DNA from: Roridomyces roridus | Taxonomy: Eukaryota > Basidiomycota > Agaricomycetes > Agaricales > Mycenaceae | Direction: 5' to 3' | Length of the DNA: 19,590 nucleotides | NCBI GenBank assembly: GCA_029378245.1 | Contig: JARKIF010000421.1 | Span: forward strand, 1 to 19,590 | In this document: piece by piece, positions 9,171-18,797 of the stretch | How the letters are laid out: every line of letters begins with the position of its first letter | How positions within the stretch are numbered: position 1 is the first letter of the stretch | Notes under the pieces: generated by a model | Told to the model about the DNA's origin: nothing | Seen by the model: the letters and a program-made list of their open reading frames with translations, nothing else | Database searches by the model: none | Program-made: the position numbers and the translations under genes

Positions 9171-9472
9171 GAGCGAAGTCGACCGGCGAGCCCCTCCTAT
9201 AACGGCGTTCTGACTCCCCTTCTCGATCCTGGCGCGCTGGAATCCTCTGCCTTGCCATCGCGTTGTGCCTGCTGTTTTGACCCTCAAGTGCAGAATGCTC
9301 TGGCTTCGAGGGCTCTTTTGTGCGCGTCTCCAGCCCTTTTAGACGCTTTCGCTCGAATGGTCTTGCATTTCAGTGGTGAGACGGTGGTAACCACAGTTCA
9401 ACTTATCACTGTTCTCCTAGGAGGTTGCCCGCGCCAACGCTCGCCGCTGTCCCTACTCGCCGGGAAGTGTCC

Positions 9473-9507
9473 TACCAGTTTCTGTGTTCACCCGACCACC
9501 CCGAGCT
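9473..9507 (+). repeat. Diverged direct repeat, copy B
   Basis: It shares the first 18 bases exactly with copy A and lies 337 bases downstream. Weak similarity continues upstream of both copies for about 25-30 bases, so this may be the best-preserved part of a longer relic. Confidence 0.7.
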
Positions 9508-9931
9508 GTTTGACGTATTTTCCGTGCAACCTTGAACCAAATTCGTTGCATAAGTTCCCTCGCTCGGAGCTCCTGACCCACTGGGCTAGATGTCCGACCT
9601 ACACATGCACAAGAAATACGCCTTGGGACAGAATCTCAGGCTCATATATGATATGAGATCATGGGCGCCCGGTCCTCGCGCCTCATATGTCCGCGGTCTT
9701 GTTCCTTCTTTCCTCTGTCCAAGAGGACGCGGGGACGCTGGCATCAATACTTGCGGATATCCGAGGTCGGATTTGGTTCGGGTAGATTGCAGGTGTCGGG
9801 CGATACACGTGCTCTACATAGAGTAATGCAATCAGCAACAGATGCGGGGAAGTCAAAGAACACAGCACCGGCCCTTTAATGCCACTTGTACATTAACGGA
9901 CTTCTCTTTCACTCCCATCTTGTCCGCGCCC

Positions 9932-12900
9932 ATGTCCAGTCTTCCGGTCAAGAGGGATGGCCAGACCTCCCCCGACGGTCTCAAGAAACGATCCCGTAAA
10001 GGTCAATCAGCTCCCTGCCCATGCTTCCGTGTTTTTTGATGGAATATGTTTTCCCCCAGGAGCAGCGAGATTATCTTGCGCCGAGTGTAGACGTCTCAAG
10101 CTGCGCTGCGATCGCGCGATTCCCTGTGGCTCTTGTATCAAGGTTGGCTCCATACTACAGTGTTTGGACGGGGCACTCACCGTTATCTATCCAGCGTGGA
10201 TGCGGCGCCATTTGCCCTGATGTAGGGTTCGTCTGCCTTGGCCAACACTCGACTCATCATCGCTCCAGGGCTCTCTTACGACGGGGCAGGGAAACAGATT
10301 CGTCCTTGCATCCACCCAGGAACTGCACGAAAAGATATCCGAGCTCGCCAATCGCGTGCGTGAGCTCGAGGACGCCCTCCGCTCCTCGCATGCACACCTC
10401 TCGAATGAGCAACACCCCCTTCTCTCCGAGGAGTTGCTGCGCATAAAAGCACCCCTGCAGCGTGAAATGCCCACGACACGCAACCAGCAACCGGGACATT
10501 ATATCAAGGAGGAGGAGCACAACCCGGATGTCGTTGATGCCTTTGGCTCGCTCTCGATCAGCCTCTCCGGCGGCGCAAAGTATTTTGGCACCACCGCCAA
10601 CTCGTGGGTACGTTTCATGGCCACCTTCTTTTTTCTCCGTTTTCTGCGCGATTTCGCTCAAAGCTGGCGTTAGTACTTCCTCCAGGTGCGTTCTGCCCAC
10701 GCTTCGCGAATACTACCCAAAATGACATCTTTTTTCTTAAGAACGAGACAGCGGAGGGGGAGGAGCCGGAGGATGACCATTTGCTGAGCTTGCAGAGCGT
10801 GCTTCCCGCCCACATACTCACCCGCGCCGCTGCATTCCCCATCTCGCCCGTCACCCCGCCTGCACACGAGGGCGAGTCTCTGCGCTCGCTGTTTTGGTAT
10901 CTGCCCCCTGGCGCAAAGGCCGCAGCTCTTCGCGACATATATTTTACACATGCTGCATGGATGTAGGTGGCCCCACACACTATTATTACGCGCCCCACCT
11001 GCCTGCCCTGCCTTCTAATAACATCTAACTCCCTTCGCCAGGTACGCTCCTATATCGCCGGAATCGTTCGAGGCCGAGGTCTACACCCAGTTCTACGACC
11101 CGAATGCCACTCCCCCGAGCGATCAACCGCTGTATGCGCACCGTCTGTCCCTCCTGTTCATCGTTCTCGCAATCGGGACACTCATGGACACGTCTGAGCC
11201 GGCGTACAATCTCGAGGCAGAAAAGTACCACCAGTTGGCTCGTGCCGCGTATGTCGATTTGGAACGACCCATAGTGCGCCCCCTGATGACGAAACAGGCT
11301 TTTCCTCCATTCGTTTTTCGACCAACCGACCATTACCGCCGTACAAGCTCTGGTGGGTCGAGTATACTTTAATTGGGGACCGGTTGACGTTTTTGCAGTT
11401 CCTGATGGCGTACTACCTTTTCCTGGCTGACCGCCACGGCACTGGCTCGGGCGCGCGTTGGGCAATTATGGGTATTGCTGTCAAGGTGGCTCAGAGTGTG
11501 AGTAGACTCCTTTCTTGTTCGTCTCCGCTCATACCTCGTTGCAGATTGGACTACGTAAGCCGGCGGGTGCCCCCGAAAGCCCTATTACTCACTCTCTTCT
11601 AGACCGGGATAGTGGACGGTGGAAGGTTGATTCTACCGAGACGCAGCGGCGGCGTGAACTCTTCTGGGAGGTGTGTACGAATTCCAATTCATCATTGCCG
11701 TTCTCAACTCCCTCCAGCTGTATACCTATGACTCTTGGCAATGTTTAACATTCGGTCGGCCGACGTCGTTCGCGCTGGCACATGTAGACTGCAAGATGCC
11801 GCAGTCGAGCGAGCCTTCAGACGACCAAGCCTGTGGGTTTCTATCTGCCATTCTTTTTTTACTCGCTGACCGACTCCCACCAGTCTACGCGTGGAAACAC
11901 CGATTCTGTTCCGAGTGCATGATTTTACTGCATGACCAAGCGTTTGGTGCAAAAACGCCGACGTACGCTACTGTGCTGCAGCTCGACCGCAAAATGCGCG
12001 CCTTCCCCGTCCCGCCCATTCTCCAAGTCGCCGGCTTTGGTAGCTCTGAGCCGCGAAGTAGCGGCTACCCCGAGACGATCATGTTGACTCTGCAGCGACA
12101 TATTGTTCTCGCGATTCGTGAAATGAGTCCGTGACGTTTTTGCCTTGTGGCGCATATCCGCTGACCCAGTATAGACCTGCTCTATCTTCATCGCAGTTTC
12201 TTTGCGCGTGCGATCAGCGACCACCCAAAAGATCCGCTTGGGAGTCCTTACGGTACCTCGGTCATTGCAGCTTACCGCAGTGCGGGATCTCTGGTGGCGC
12301 TCATGCGAAACCTCCACAGCCAACTCAAGGAACCGAGTGAAAGAATCTGGTCAGTGTTGTTTTTATCCCGACGCCAATTCATTCCGTTGACGGGTGGCAT
12401 GAAGGTTCTTGTGGACACACATGTTCTCCTGCGCGATCATACTAGGGAGTATCGTTACCCGGTGCCCATCAATGAGCTTGGCTCCTTCGGCCCTTGTGCA
12501 GCTCGATTCAGCTTGTGAATTGTTCTCCAAAGCCGCGCGGGGCTTCCGCGCGGTCAAGGTCCTCGTAAGTTGTCAGTTTTGCGACGTGACAGTGGGCTAA
12601 GTTTTTTTCCAGAACATCATGTTACGGCTGCAGGAAAAGGCACATCTCAGTCTCGAGGACTTCCGAAAGGGTAAGCTGTCGCCTTCAGCGCGTCGTATCA
12701 CGCCAGACTCGCTCTCGCCGGTGGAGGAGAATGATGAGCTGTCAACACTGGGCGGAAAAACGCGCTTGGTGGCGAAAAAGGAACCAGTGTCGCCGCTGCT
12801 GCTGGATCGTTCACCGACGTCGCACAACCCCGTCGTTCCGCTGCCACTGTCGCCGTCGTTGAATGAGCAGGTGCACCCGAGCGTGCTCGAGTATCTGAAC

Positions 12901-13305
12901 ACGTTCCAGCAGCCAGGTTCTGGCCACTCCTCGTACTCGGACGTCGAGGTCGACCTCTCACCCGTGTCCATGTATGGCATGTCGGCGATGCCAACGTCGT
13001 CGACGTCGTATCACTCGGACTCGTCCTATCTGTCCCAGTCACCGACACAGATGGACTCGCAGCTGTTCCACCAGAACCATGCGTCGCAACGGTCCTCGCA
13101 CGCAATGGGCAACGGAAACGGGAACAACGTCTCTTTCCCTCAGTACTTCCCCGTGTACGACTACAGGACGGGCAACATGAGCGACGGCTACGCGCCGATC
13201 CTGGACATCAACCCCATGCCGGGCCAGCGACGCTCGTCCGGGTCTCCCGACGGTAACATGCACTCGTCGATCTGGCAGGACTTTGTAGGAGATGTAATGA
13301 ACTAG
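9932..13305 (+). CDS. Zn2Cys6 (Gal4-type) transcription factor with fungal-specific domain
   Basis: Sixteen exons close to one frame of 858 residues: 9932-10001, 10060-10142, 10195-10221, 10269-10607, 10674-10685, 10742-10962, 11042-11248, 11298-11352, 11399-11497, 11545-11554, 11603-11670, 11718-11832, 11884-12126, 12175-12349, 12405-12564 and 12613-13305. A basic N-terminus leads into the zinc cluster C30-x2-C33-x6-C40-x5-C46-x2-C49-x8-C58, which two introns interrupt. A short coiled-coil dimerisation helix follows (about 75-120: LHEKISELANRVRELEDALR). The central region carries fungal-specific domain motifs such as QSIGLHRDSGRW, RRRELFWEVYTYDSWQCLTF and GRP. The C-terminus is Ser/Pro/Gly/Asn-rich and probably activating. 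It should act in the nucleus; the target genes are unknown and the neighbours give no pathway. Two exons are very small (12 and 10 bases). Confidence 0.92.
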
Positions 13306-13410
13306 GTGTAACTAACTTGTATGTATGGTATGTAAAGTAGCGCTCGTTTGTTTGTTTTCTTGATATCATCCGAGTTTGTGTTTTTGAACTGTATGCATTG
13401 CAAGAATATT

Positions 13411-13786
13411 CTACCGCTTCTTGGCCAATCTCCTGCTGTCCGCTGTGGAAAAAATGTAAGAAAATGGTGACCGACGCGGAAAGCCACGTACCTTTCGACT
13501 TGGTCTTTTTAGGCGTCCCCTTGCCTCTCCGCTTCTTGTCCTCGACATCTTGCACCCGCTGTTCCTCGTACTCATTCAAAATGCCGAGTTCTGGGTATTG
13601 CCTCGCGATCTGGGAGAGGTTGATCGTCTTGGGGTAGTACTGCATCATCGCAGGCCCACGCAGGTTTGCGCGCAGATATTTGGCGCCAGTTCGGAGGTTT
13701 CGTGGGTTGTAGGCCGTCTGGAATATTTCGCTACGCAGCCGCGTGAGGGCCTTTAATTTCGAGGGCAGCACCCTCAGTGCGTCCAT
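13411..13786 (-). CDS. RSM27: Mitochondrial small-subunit ribosomal protein mS33
   Basis: Two exons on the - strand (13492-13786 and 13411-13442) with a 49-base GTACGT...CAG intron give 108 residues, close to yeast Rsm27. The start is the ATG at 13786. Seen: a helical N-terminus with KALTRLRSEIFQTAYNPRNLRTG, the segment GPAMMQYYPKTI, the acidic EYEEQRVQDVEDKK and the conserved basic end RRGKGTPKKTKSK, followed by a short Lys/Arg tail. This matches the mS33/Rsm27 family (a component of the mitochondrial ribosomal small subunit). The stop codon lies 105 bases from that of the convergent transcription factor gene, and the GMC gene ends only 55 bases upstream of its ATG, so its promoter must be short or lie within the 3' end of the neighbour. 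Confidence 0.92.
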
Positions 13787-13841
13787 CTTGGCGCAAAACA
13801 CGCGTGATGTGACAACATATACAAATAGTCTCCTATTTCTA

Positions 13842-16235
13842 CTACAACTCGGCTTTCATTTCTTCGGCCAGCTTCTCCGCGATGGCAAAGCACCCACCGG
13901 CCTGCGAATTCCGGTCAGTATACGAAGAATAAAGAAGACGAGAAGAGAGACCGTGTGGCCCGAGAGGATCTCGGGGAAGATTGAGGCATCGCACACACGA
14001 AGACCTTGGATGCCGTAGACACGAAGCTTCGAGTCTACAACCCCGTTCTGCTCCGGAGGAGCCATACGACAGGTGCTTGTCGGGTGGTATACCGTCTCCA
14101 CGCGGTCACGTACAATGTCGCGGATTTGATCGTGCGTTTTGAGGTGCGTGGCGTGGTCCAGCTCCGGGTCCAAGTATTTGTGGTCAACATAGGCATCCAT
14201 TTCCTTTGCATGTGCAATTTTAAGCAAGAGTCGGAAGCCCCGAGCGAGCTTCTCAAGATCATCTGGGTTCTGCAGGTAACTGTAGAACCGACCGGTGAGC
14301 AAACAATGTCTCGACGGTATTCTAGAACCGCCTACTTCGGGTTGATGCTGGGTAGGACCCACGGGTCTGCAGATTTCAATAACACCTCTCCCTTGCTCGT
14401 CGGACTGTCGAAAATATCAGGACCATGCTGGAACTGTATCCACAGAACTTGCCGAACTAAATAGCAATGAAGCCCAAAGGTATGCATATCGAATAGTACG
14501 GCTCCATGGTCCTAATCTCCGGATTAGAGTCGTACTTGAACGAGCTTCTATACGCACCTTATAAGCGAGCGAATTGCAGAACAACTCGAGATCTGGGCTC
14601 GCAGCACCCGATGTGCTATCTTCCAGCTTCTCTGGGAACTCGCTAGCCGGGAATAACACCGGATCGTCGGAACGAACAAACGCGGCAGAATCACCCAACT
14701 GAAAGGTACATGAAGAACCCTTGGCAAAATAATAAAAGACCAACAGTGTGCGCCAACATGCCCTTGCCAGTTAATTGATAGTACATTAACGCCTTGATTA
14801 ACTTGAGGGCGGATAGAAGGGAGTTTGGCCTCAGTATCCTCGCCGAATCGTTGAGCTTGTCCTTCAAATAGACATCGACGACGGGATGATCTATCAAATG
14901 CGCTCCGACACCTTGAAGATCGCGGACGACCGGAATGCCGTATTTCTCCAACTGTTTAGCGGGGCCGACGCCCGACAACATCAAGATCTATTGAACCTAG
15001 AGCTTGAGAATGCGACGATTAATGAACTGTGAACCTACGTGTGGAGAATGGAGGGCTCCTCCCGAAACAACAACCTCCTTCCGAGCGCGGACTTGATACC
15101 GCGGGCCAGCTGCTTTCCTCGCAAATTCGACGCCGACCGCACGAGTAGCTCCATCGACCTGCTCAAACAAAATGCGAGTTGTATGGGCGTGTATGGCAAC
15201 CTTGAGGTTGGGTCGGGCCAGTACGTCCTTGGTCAAATAAGCCGTTTCGGAAGAAACACGTTGTCCCTTGGGGTCGACATAGGTCACTGCGACCGCGTCA
15301 GAGAGTCCAAGTAACCGTGCTCAGGAAACCTACTGATCTAGTAATTTCAGCACAATCGAGTCAACTATTGAACAACTCACTCTGCTAGCACCAATGGGCC
15401 CCTTTGGTCCATTGAAGTCGGCCACAAACGGTATACCAACCGCCGTACAAGCTCTCAAAAACGCCTTGGAATGCTTGGACACATGATTGAAATAGCCCAC
15501 GCGCACAGGGCCACTGGAGCCCCGCTCCGCCGTATCCACCAAAGGATACGCAGCGTCGGGTGTGTACTTTTCAAACTTGTTAAAGTACCGTCGCAGATTC
15601 TTCCACGACCACGAATCGTCACCAATAATTTGCGCCCATTCGTCAAAGTCTCCTGGCGCGCCGTATTGAGCCATTTGCGCATTTATAGACGAGCATCCGC
15701 CCAGTAGTTTAGCACGCGGGAAGTATCGCTCCTGTCCTTTCGCATGCACCTGCGGCTCAGTCTTGAAGCCATAAACATGCCTCGTGCGAAACAACCTTCC
15801 AAAAGCTGAAGGAATCTGACTATACGGGAGTGCACTCCCACTGAACCCTCTTCAGCAAGATAATAATCCAAAAAAGGGACCGAAGAACTGACCTTCCCCC
15901 AGCCTCCAAAAGGAGCACCTTGATTGACGGATCTTCGGTCAACCTCGAAGCTAGCGCGCAACCCGAGGTACCTAAAAGGTTCTCAGAAACCCATATTCGG
16001 CAGCTAGCACTTGAGAAGCATGGGCACCTCCTCCCACAATTACGACATCATATTCAGAGGACGCGACGCTTGCGAGGTCGGAAGTGTATTTGCCCCGCCC
16101 GCGCCTTCTCCTGGAGAGCAAGCGCAAGACGAGTAGAAGCGTGGCTAGAGTTCCTGTGGAGAGAAGGAGGAGGTCCGAGCGCGAGGCTACCAGAGCACCA
16201 AGTCTGGAGAGGAGCTCCATTGCAGTGTCGCCCAT
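13842..16235 (-). CDS. Membrane-anchored GMC family FAD oxidoreductase
   Basis: Glucose-methanol-choline oxidoreductase, probably an alcohol/aldehyde or choline-like dehydrogenase or oxidase; the substrate cannot be told. Ten exons on the - strand: 16028-16235, 15893-15971, 15377-15840, 15039-15286, 14745-14987, 14558-14698, 14453-14511, 14336-14404, 13952-14279 and 13842-13901, giving 632 residues in frame. Seen: a hydrophobic segment at about residues 20-42 followed by RRRRGRGK, suggesting an N-terminal membrane anchor; the FAD motif IVGGGTSG (G68-x-G70-x-x-G73) and E92 in LLLEAGG; the GMC signatures [20 protein letters not shown] and [16 protein letters not shown]; and the catalytic pair H569 (YHPTSTCRM) and H612 (ILSGHTAGG). 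One intron is GC-AG (14405-14452). Two others have weak donors (GTTGTT at 15376, GTTGGT at 14744). The 15287-15376 intron is the least certain, but it gives a plausible SRVMTYVDPKG joint. Confidence 0.92.
14405..14452 (-). other. GC-AG intron in the GMC gene
   Basis: Donor GCAAGT, acceptor CGACAG, 48 bases. Removing it gives [14 protein letters not shown], the expected GMC joint. Its length is a multiple of three with no stop, so unspliced RNA would read through with 16 extra residues. Confidence 0.75.
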
Positions 16236-16332
16236 GATGAACGACAGGAGAAAGTTCGGAGACTGTCTCAACGTTGATCATCTACCCCAGACCCCGCACC
16301 AAATAACATATGTCAAAGAAATACACCCGCGT

Positions 16333-18587
16333 TCAATCGCTATCGCTGTCGCTGCTCTCTTCGCTGCTTTTATCGTCATCTGTGCTACTCTCATCGTCAC
16401 TCTCCTCTTCTTCCCGCGTCGGAGACTTCTTGACATTCCCTCCACGCATGGCTGCCATCTGTCCGGCGATCGTGTCCTCCTCGGGGTCAGAAATATCATC
16501 CTCGCCACCCTGCTCATCCGCAGTCAATGCAGACACGTCGTCAATCTTCATCTATACCCCAGATTCAGCCAAAGATACAGTCAAAAAGAAAAATGCACAT
16601 ACCACAATATCTTTGGACACCTCCTCACCAACGAACGAGTCGCTAACAATGTAGATGCGCCATGTTAACAAACCAACGCTTTGCGGTGCCTGGAACTGGA
16701 TCTTGTACGAGCGGAAATCGCTCGCGTCACCCGACCGCCGGAAAGGTACATCGGTGATCTTGAGTGGTGGGACCACAACACGGTTGGATTTATCATCCGC
16801 AAGCACAAACCACCAGCTCGGTTTACGCGTCGAAGGCCAGAACGGAGCGTGCGCACCACCGGAATAGACTTGGCCGGGTTGCGGGTCCTCTGCATCTCTA
16901 CGCGACGCCAAAAAGGTTTGCTCCCGCTCTTCAAGGGCACGGCGTTGTCGCTTCGCAGCTTCACCATCCAACTCCTCATTTGCTGGGGACTCTTCACCGG
17001 GAGGGGTCACCCGTAGTTTAACCACCAAGTAAACAATCGACGCCGGTACAATGATACGCTCGCCAATGACTACCGAACAAATTAACCAAGAAGATAAGAA
17101 GAAAGACAGACACACCTCGGAAAGATGCATCAACAATCTCTACACGCCCCCAGTGGCCGAGCGCCTTTTGCACATCCGTGGCACGACCATCGGCTTGCTC
17201 CTTCAAAGAACGCGTGAATGCTTCCAAGTCAGTGCCGGCAGTTGATTCCGAGATTTTAACACCGGGCAGTTGTGCAAGCTGATGGCGAGGGGTTGTGTAG
17301 GTGGGAGCGCTTGGGTAAAGAAGGCGTGCAAACGCATGATCGCGAGGGTCGGCGTCAACCAGTTTCGGGACTGCGAGATGGTGAGAAGGGCGTTGAGTAG
17401 AACCGGCGTCTGCAACAGAAGAGCGGATTGAGCTATATTTCGCGTCAGTACGGGCGAATACTCAATGCACGGTATAACACACCCTTGGCCATTCCGGTGC
17501 AACGTCTATCCGATGCAGATACGCATACAGCAGAATCATTGCGGTCCGCCTCGAGGCCTCTGCACCAGCGATGCCCGCCCAGACCGTGGGGCCTACCGCC
17601 TCCTTGATCTGAGCTTCGACATCTTCTGTGCTCTGCTTGACCGCAGGAACTTTCTCGTAGGCATACGCAGCAGCCAGAACCCGGACGACATCTATCTCCG
17701 TCGCATCCTCAGTGAGGGTACGGAAAAAGACCGACGCAGAGAGGGTATGAACGCCATCTTTCGTCTGCTCGCGATTCCCAAACCACCAGCGTCCCACGAG
17801 CCAAGGAAGCACGCCGCCAAAGAGGATCCCGTACACGCCAAGGACCCAGATATTGTTCTGACTCGCGACGATCCACGGTGGGAGAGCAATACCCATAGTC
17901 AGCTCTTGCCGACCGTCGGGGTTTCCATATTTCTCGAGGTTCTCGCGGATAACAGGGTCGGTGAGGCTGTAATGTTGTGAGCCAAAAAACGAGAGAACAG
18001 AACGAACGATTCACGATTTGTATGCCTTGGTAATGCTAACGAAGCGATCCTGAATCGCTTCGATCGTCTCATTGAGAGTAACCTTGACTTTGTCGGGATG
18101 GCTGAGGAAAACATACGGACGCGTCAAAAAAAAGTCCACGTCGCCAGACACGTATACACTCACTAAAGTCGACTCAATTGCTTGAAAGTGCTCTTGATTT
18201 CCTTCTCGCTCGTGCCAGGGCTGATACCGAGAATCTCGAATGGGTCGTAGACCTTGCCGTCCGATTTGGCGCCAGCGACCCTTCCAGCAGAGGAATGCAA
18301 AAAAGGACCAGCCGCCGATGACAAAAGAGGCCCTGCTGCGCGTCAGGGGACCATAACAGTGCATTCTGCAAAGGAAACTGACTTGAAACCAGGCATTCGG
18401 AGCTTGGAGCCCTCCATACGCTTCCGCTGAGCGATACACGGTGCACACTCGCATGGCGGGAATTTGGTCGTTGAGCGCGAGCGAGAAGGTATCAGAGAAA
18501 AGGATAGTGGGGTGAGGAGAAGCGCAAGGAAAGTTATGACAAAATACGCGGCCATGTTGCCGCCCTCATCGTACGTGTACGCGCCAT
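16333..18587 (-). CDS. SEC63: ER protein translocation component SEC63, frame interrupted
   Basis: Subunit of the Sec62/63 complex; its lumenal J domain recruits BiP/Kar2 to the Sec61 channel. Exons on the - strand are about 18383-18587, 18164-18335, 18015-18101, 17483-17966, 17116-17432, 16603-17069 and 16333-16551. Seen in order: YTYDEGGNMAAYFV and a first membrane helix; a second helix (GGWSFFAFLCW); J domain YDPFEILGISPGTSEKEIKS with HPD at 18092-18100, then YKSLTDPVIRENLEKYGNPD; a third helix (WVLGVYGILFGGVLPWLV); the Sec63/Brl region with QTPVLLNALLTISQSRNWL and WWFVLADDKSN; and an acidic tail ending SSDSDSD, as used for Sec62 binding. The frame needs about four one-base corrections: near the ATG (18580), at GGG 18279-18281, at the 17483/17432 splice joint, and at the C run 17289-17292. 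An in-frame alternative start is the ATG at 18555. As SEC63 is normally single-copy and essential, sequence error is the likelier cause. Confidence 0.9.
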
Positions 18588-18797
18588 GGCGGGGAGATCG
18601 AAGTGGAATTATGTCTGTGGTGGACAGCGGGAAATAGAATCGGTACACCGGGGCAGGCGACACAGGCCAGGAAGTAGGTAGTTGCCAGCAGAAAGCTTTG
18701 GATTATGTCACCCTTAACGCGTTCCACCATCGACGTGGAACTGCACCGCAATATGTCCTTCACGGAAGTACAATAATTTCTTTGTCATTTATCCTCG

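Larger units (their letters stand above)
8769..9931. other. Gene-free 1.16-kb intergenic region
   Basis: No supportable gene is seen. The stretch is pyrimidine-rich on the + strand in its first half. It holds a diverged direct repeat (9136-9170 and 9473-9507) and an AT-rich near-palindrome around 9641-9657. It presumably contains the 3' end of the coiled-coil gene and the promoter of the transcription factor gene at 9932. The 134-codon ORF at 9252-9656 has no coding character that I can recognise. Confidence 0.5.

Noticed and set aside
9252..9656. 134-codon + strand ORF in the large intergenic region
   Set aside because: No motif, odd composition rich in Cys, Ser and Pro, poor start context, and it overlaps a diverged direct repeat; most likely chance.
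10664..10741. Longer in-frame exon (acceptor CAAAG) in place of the 12-base micro-exon
   Set aside because: It keeps the frame but inserts about 26 residues without the expected YFLQNE joint; the micro-exon model has two normal introns.
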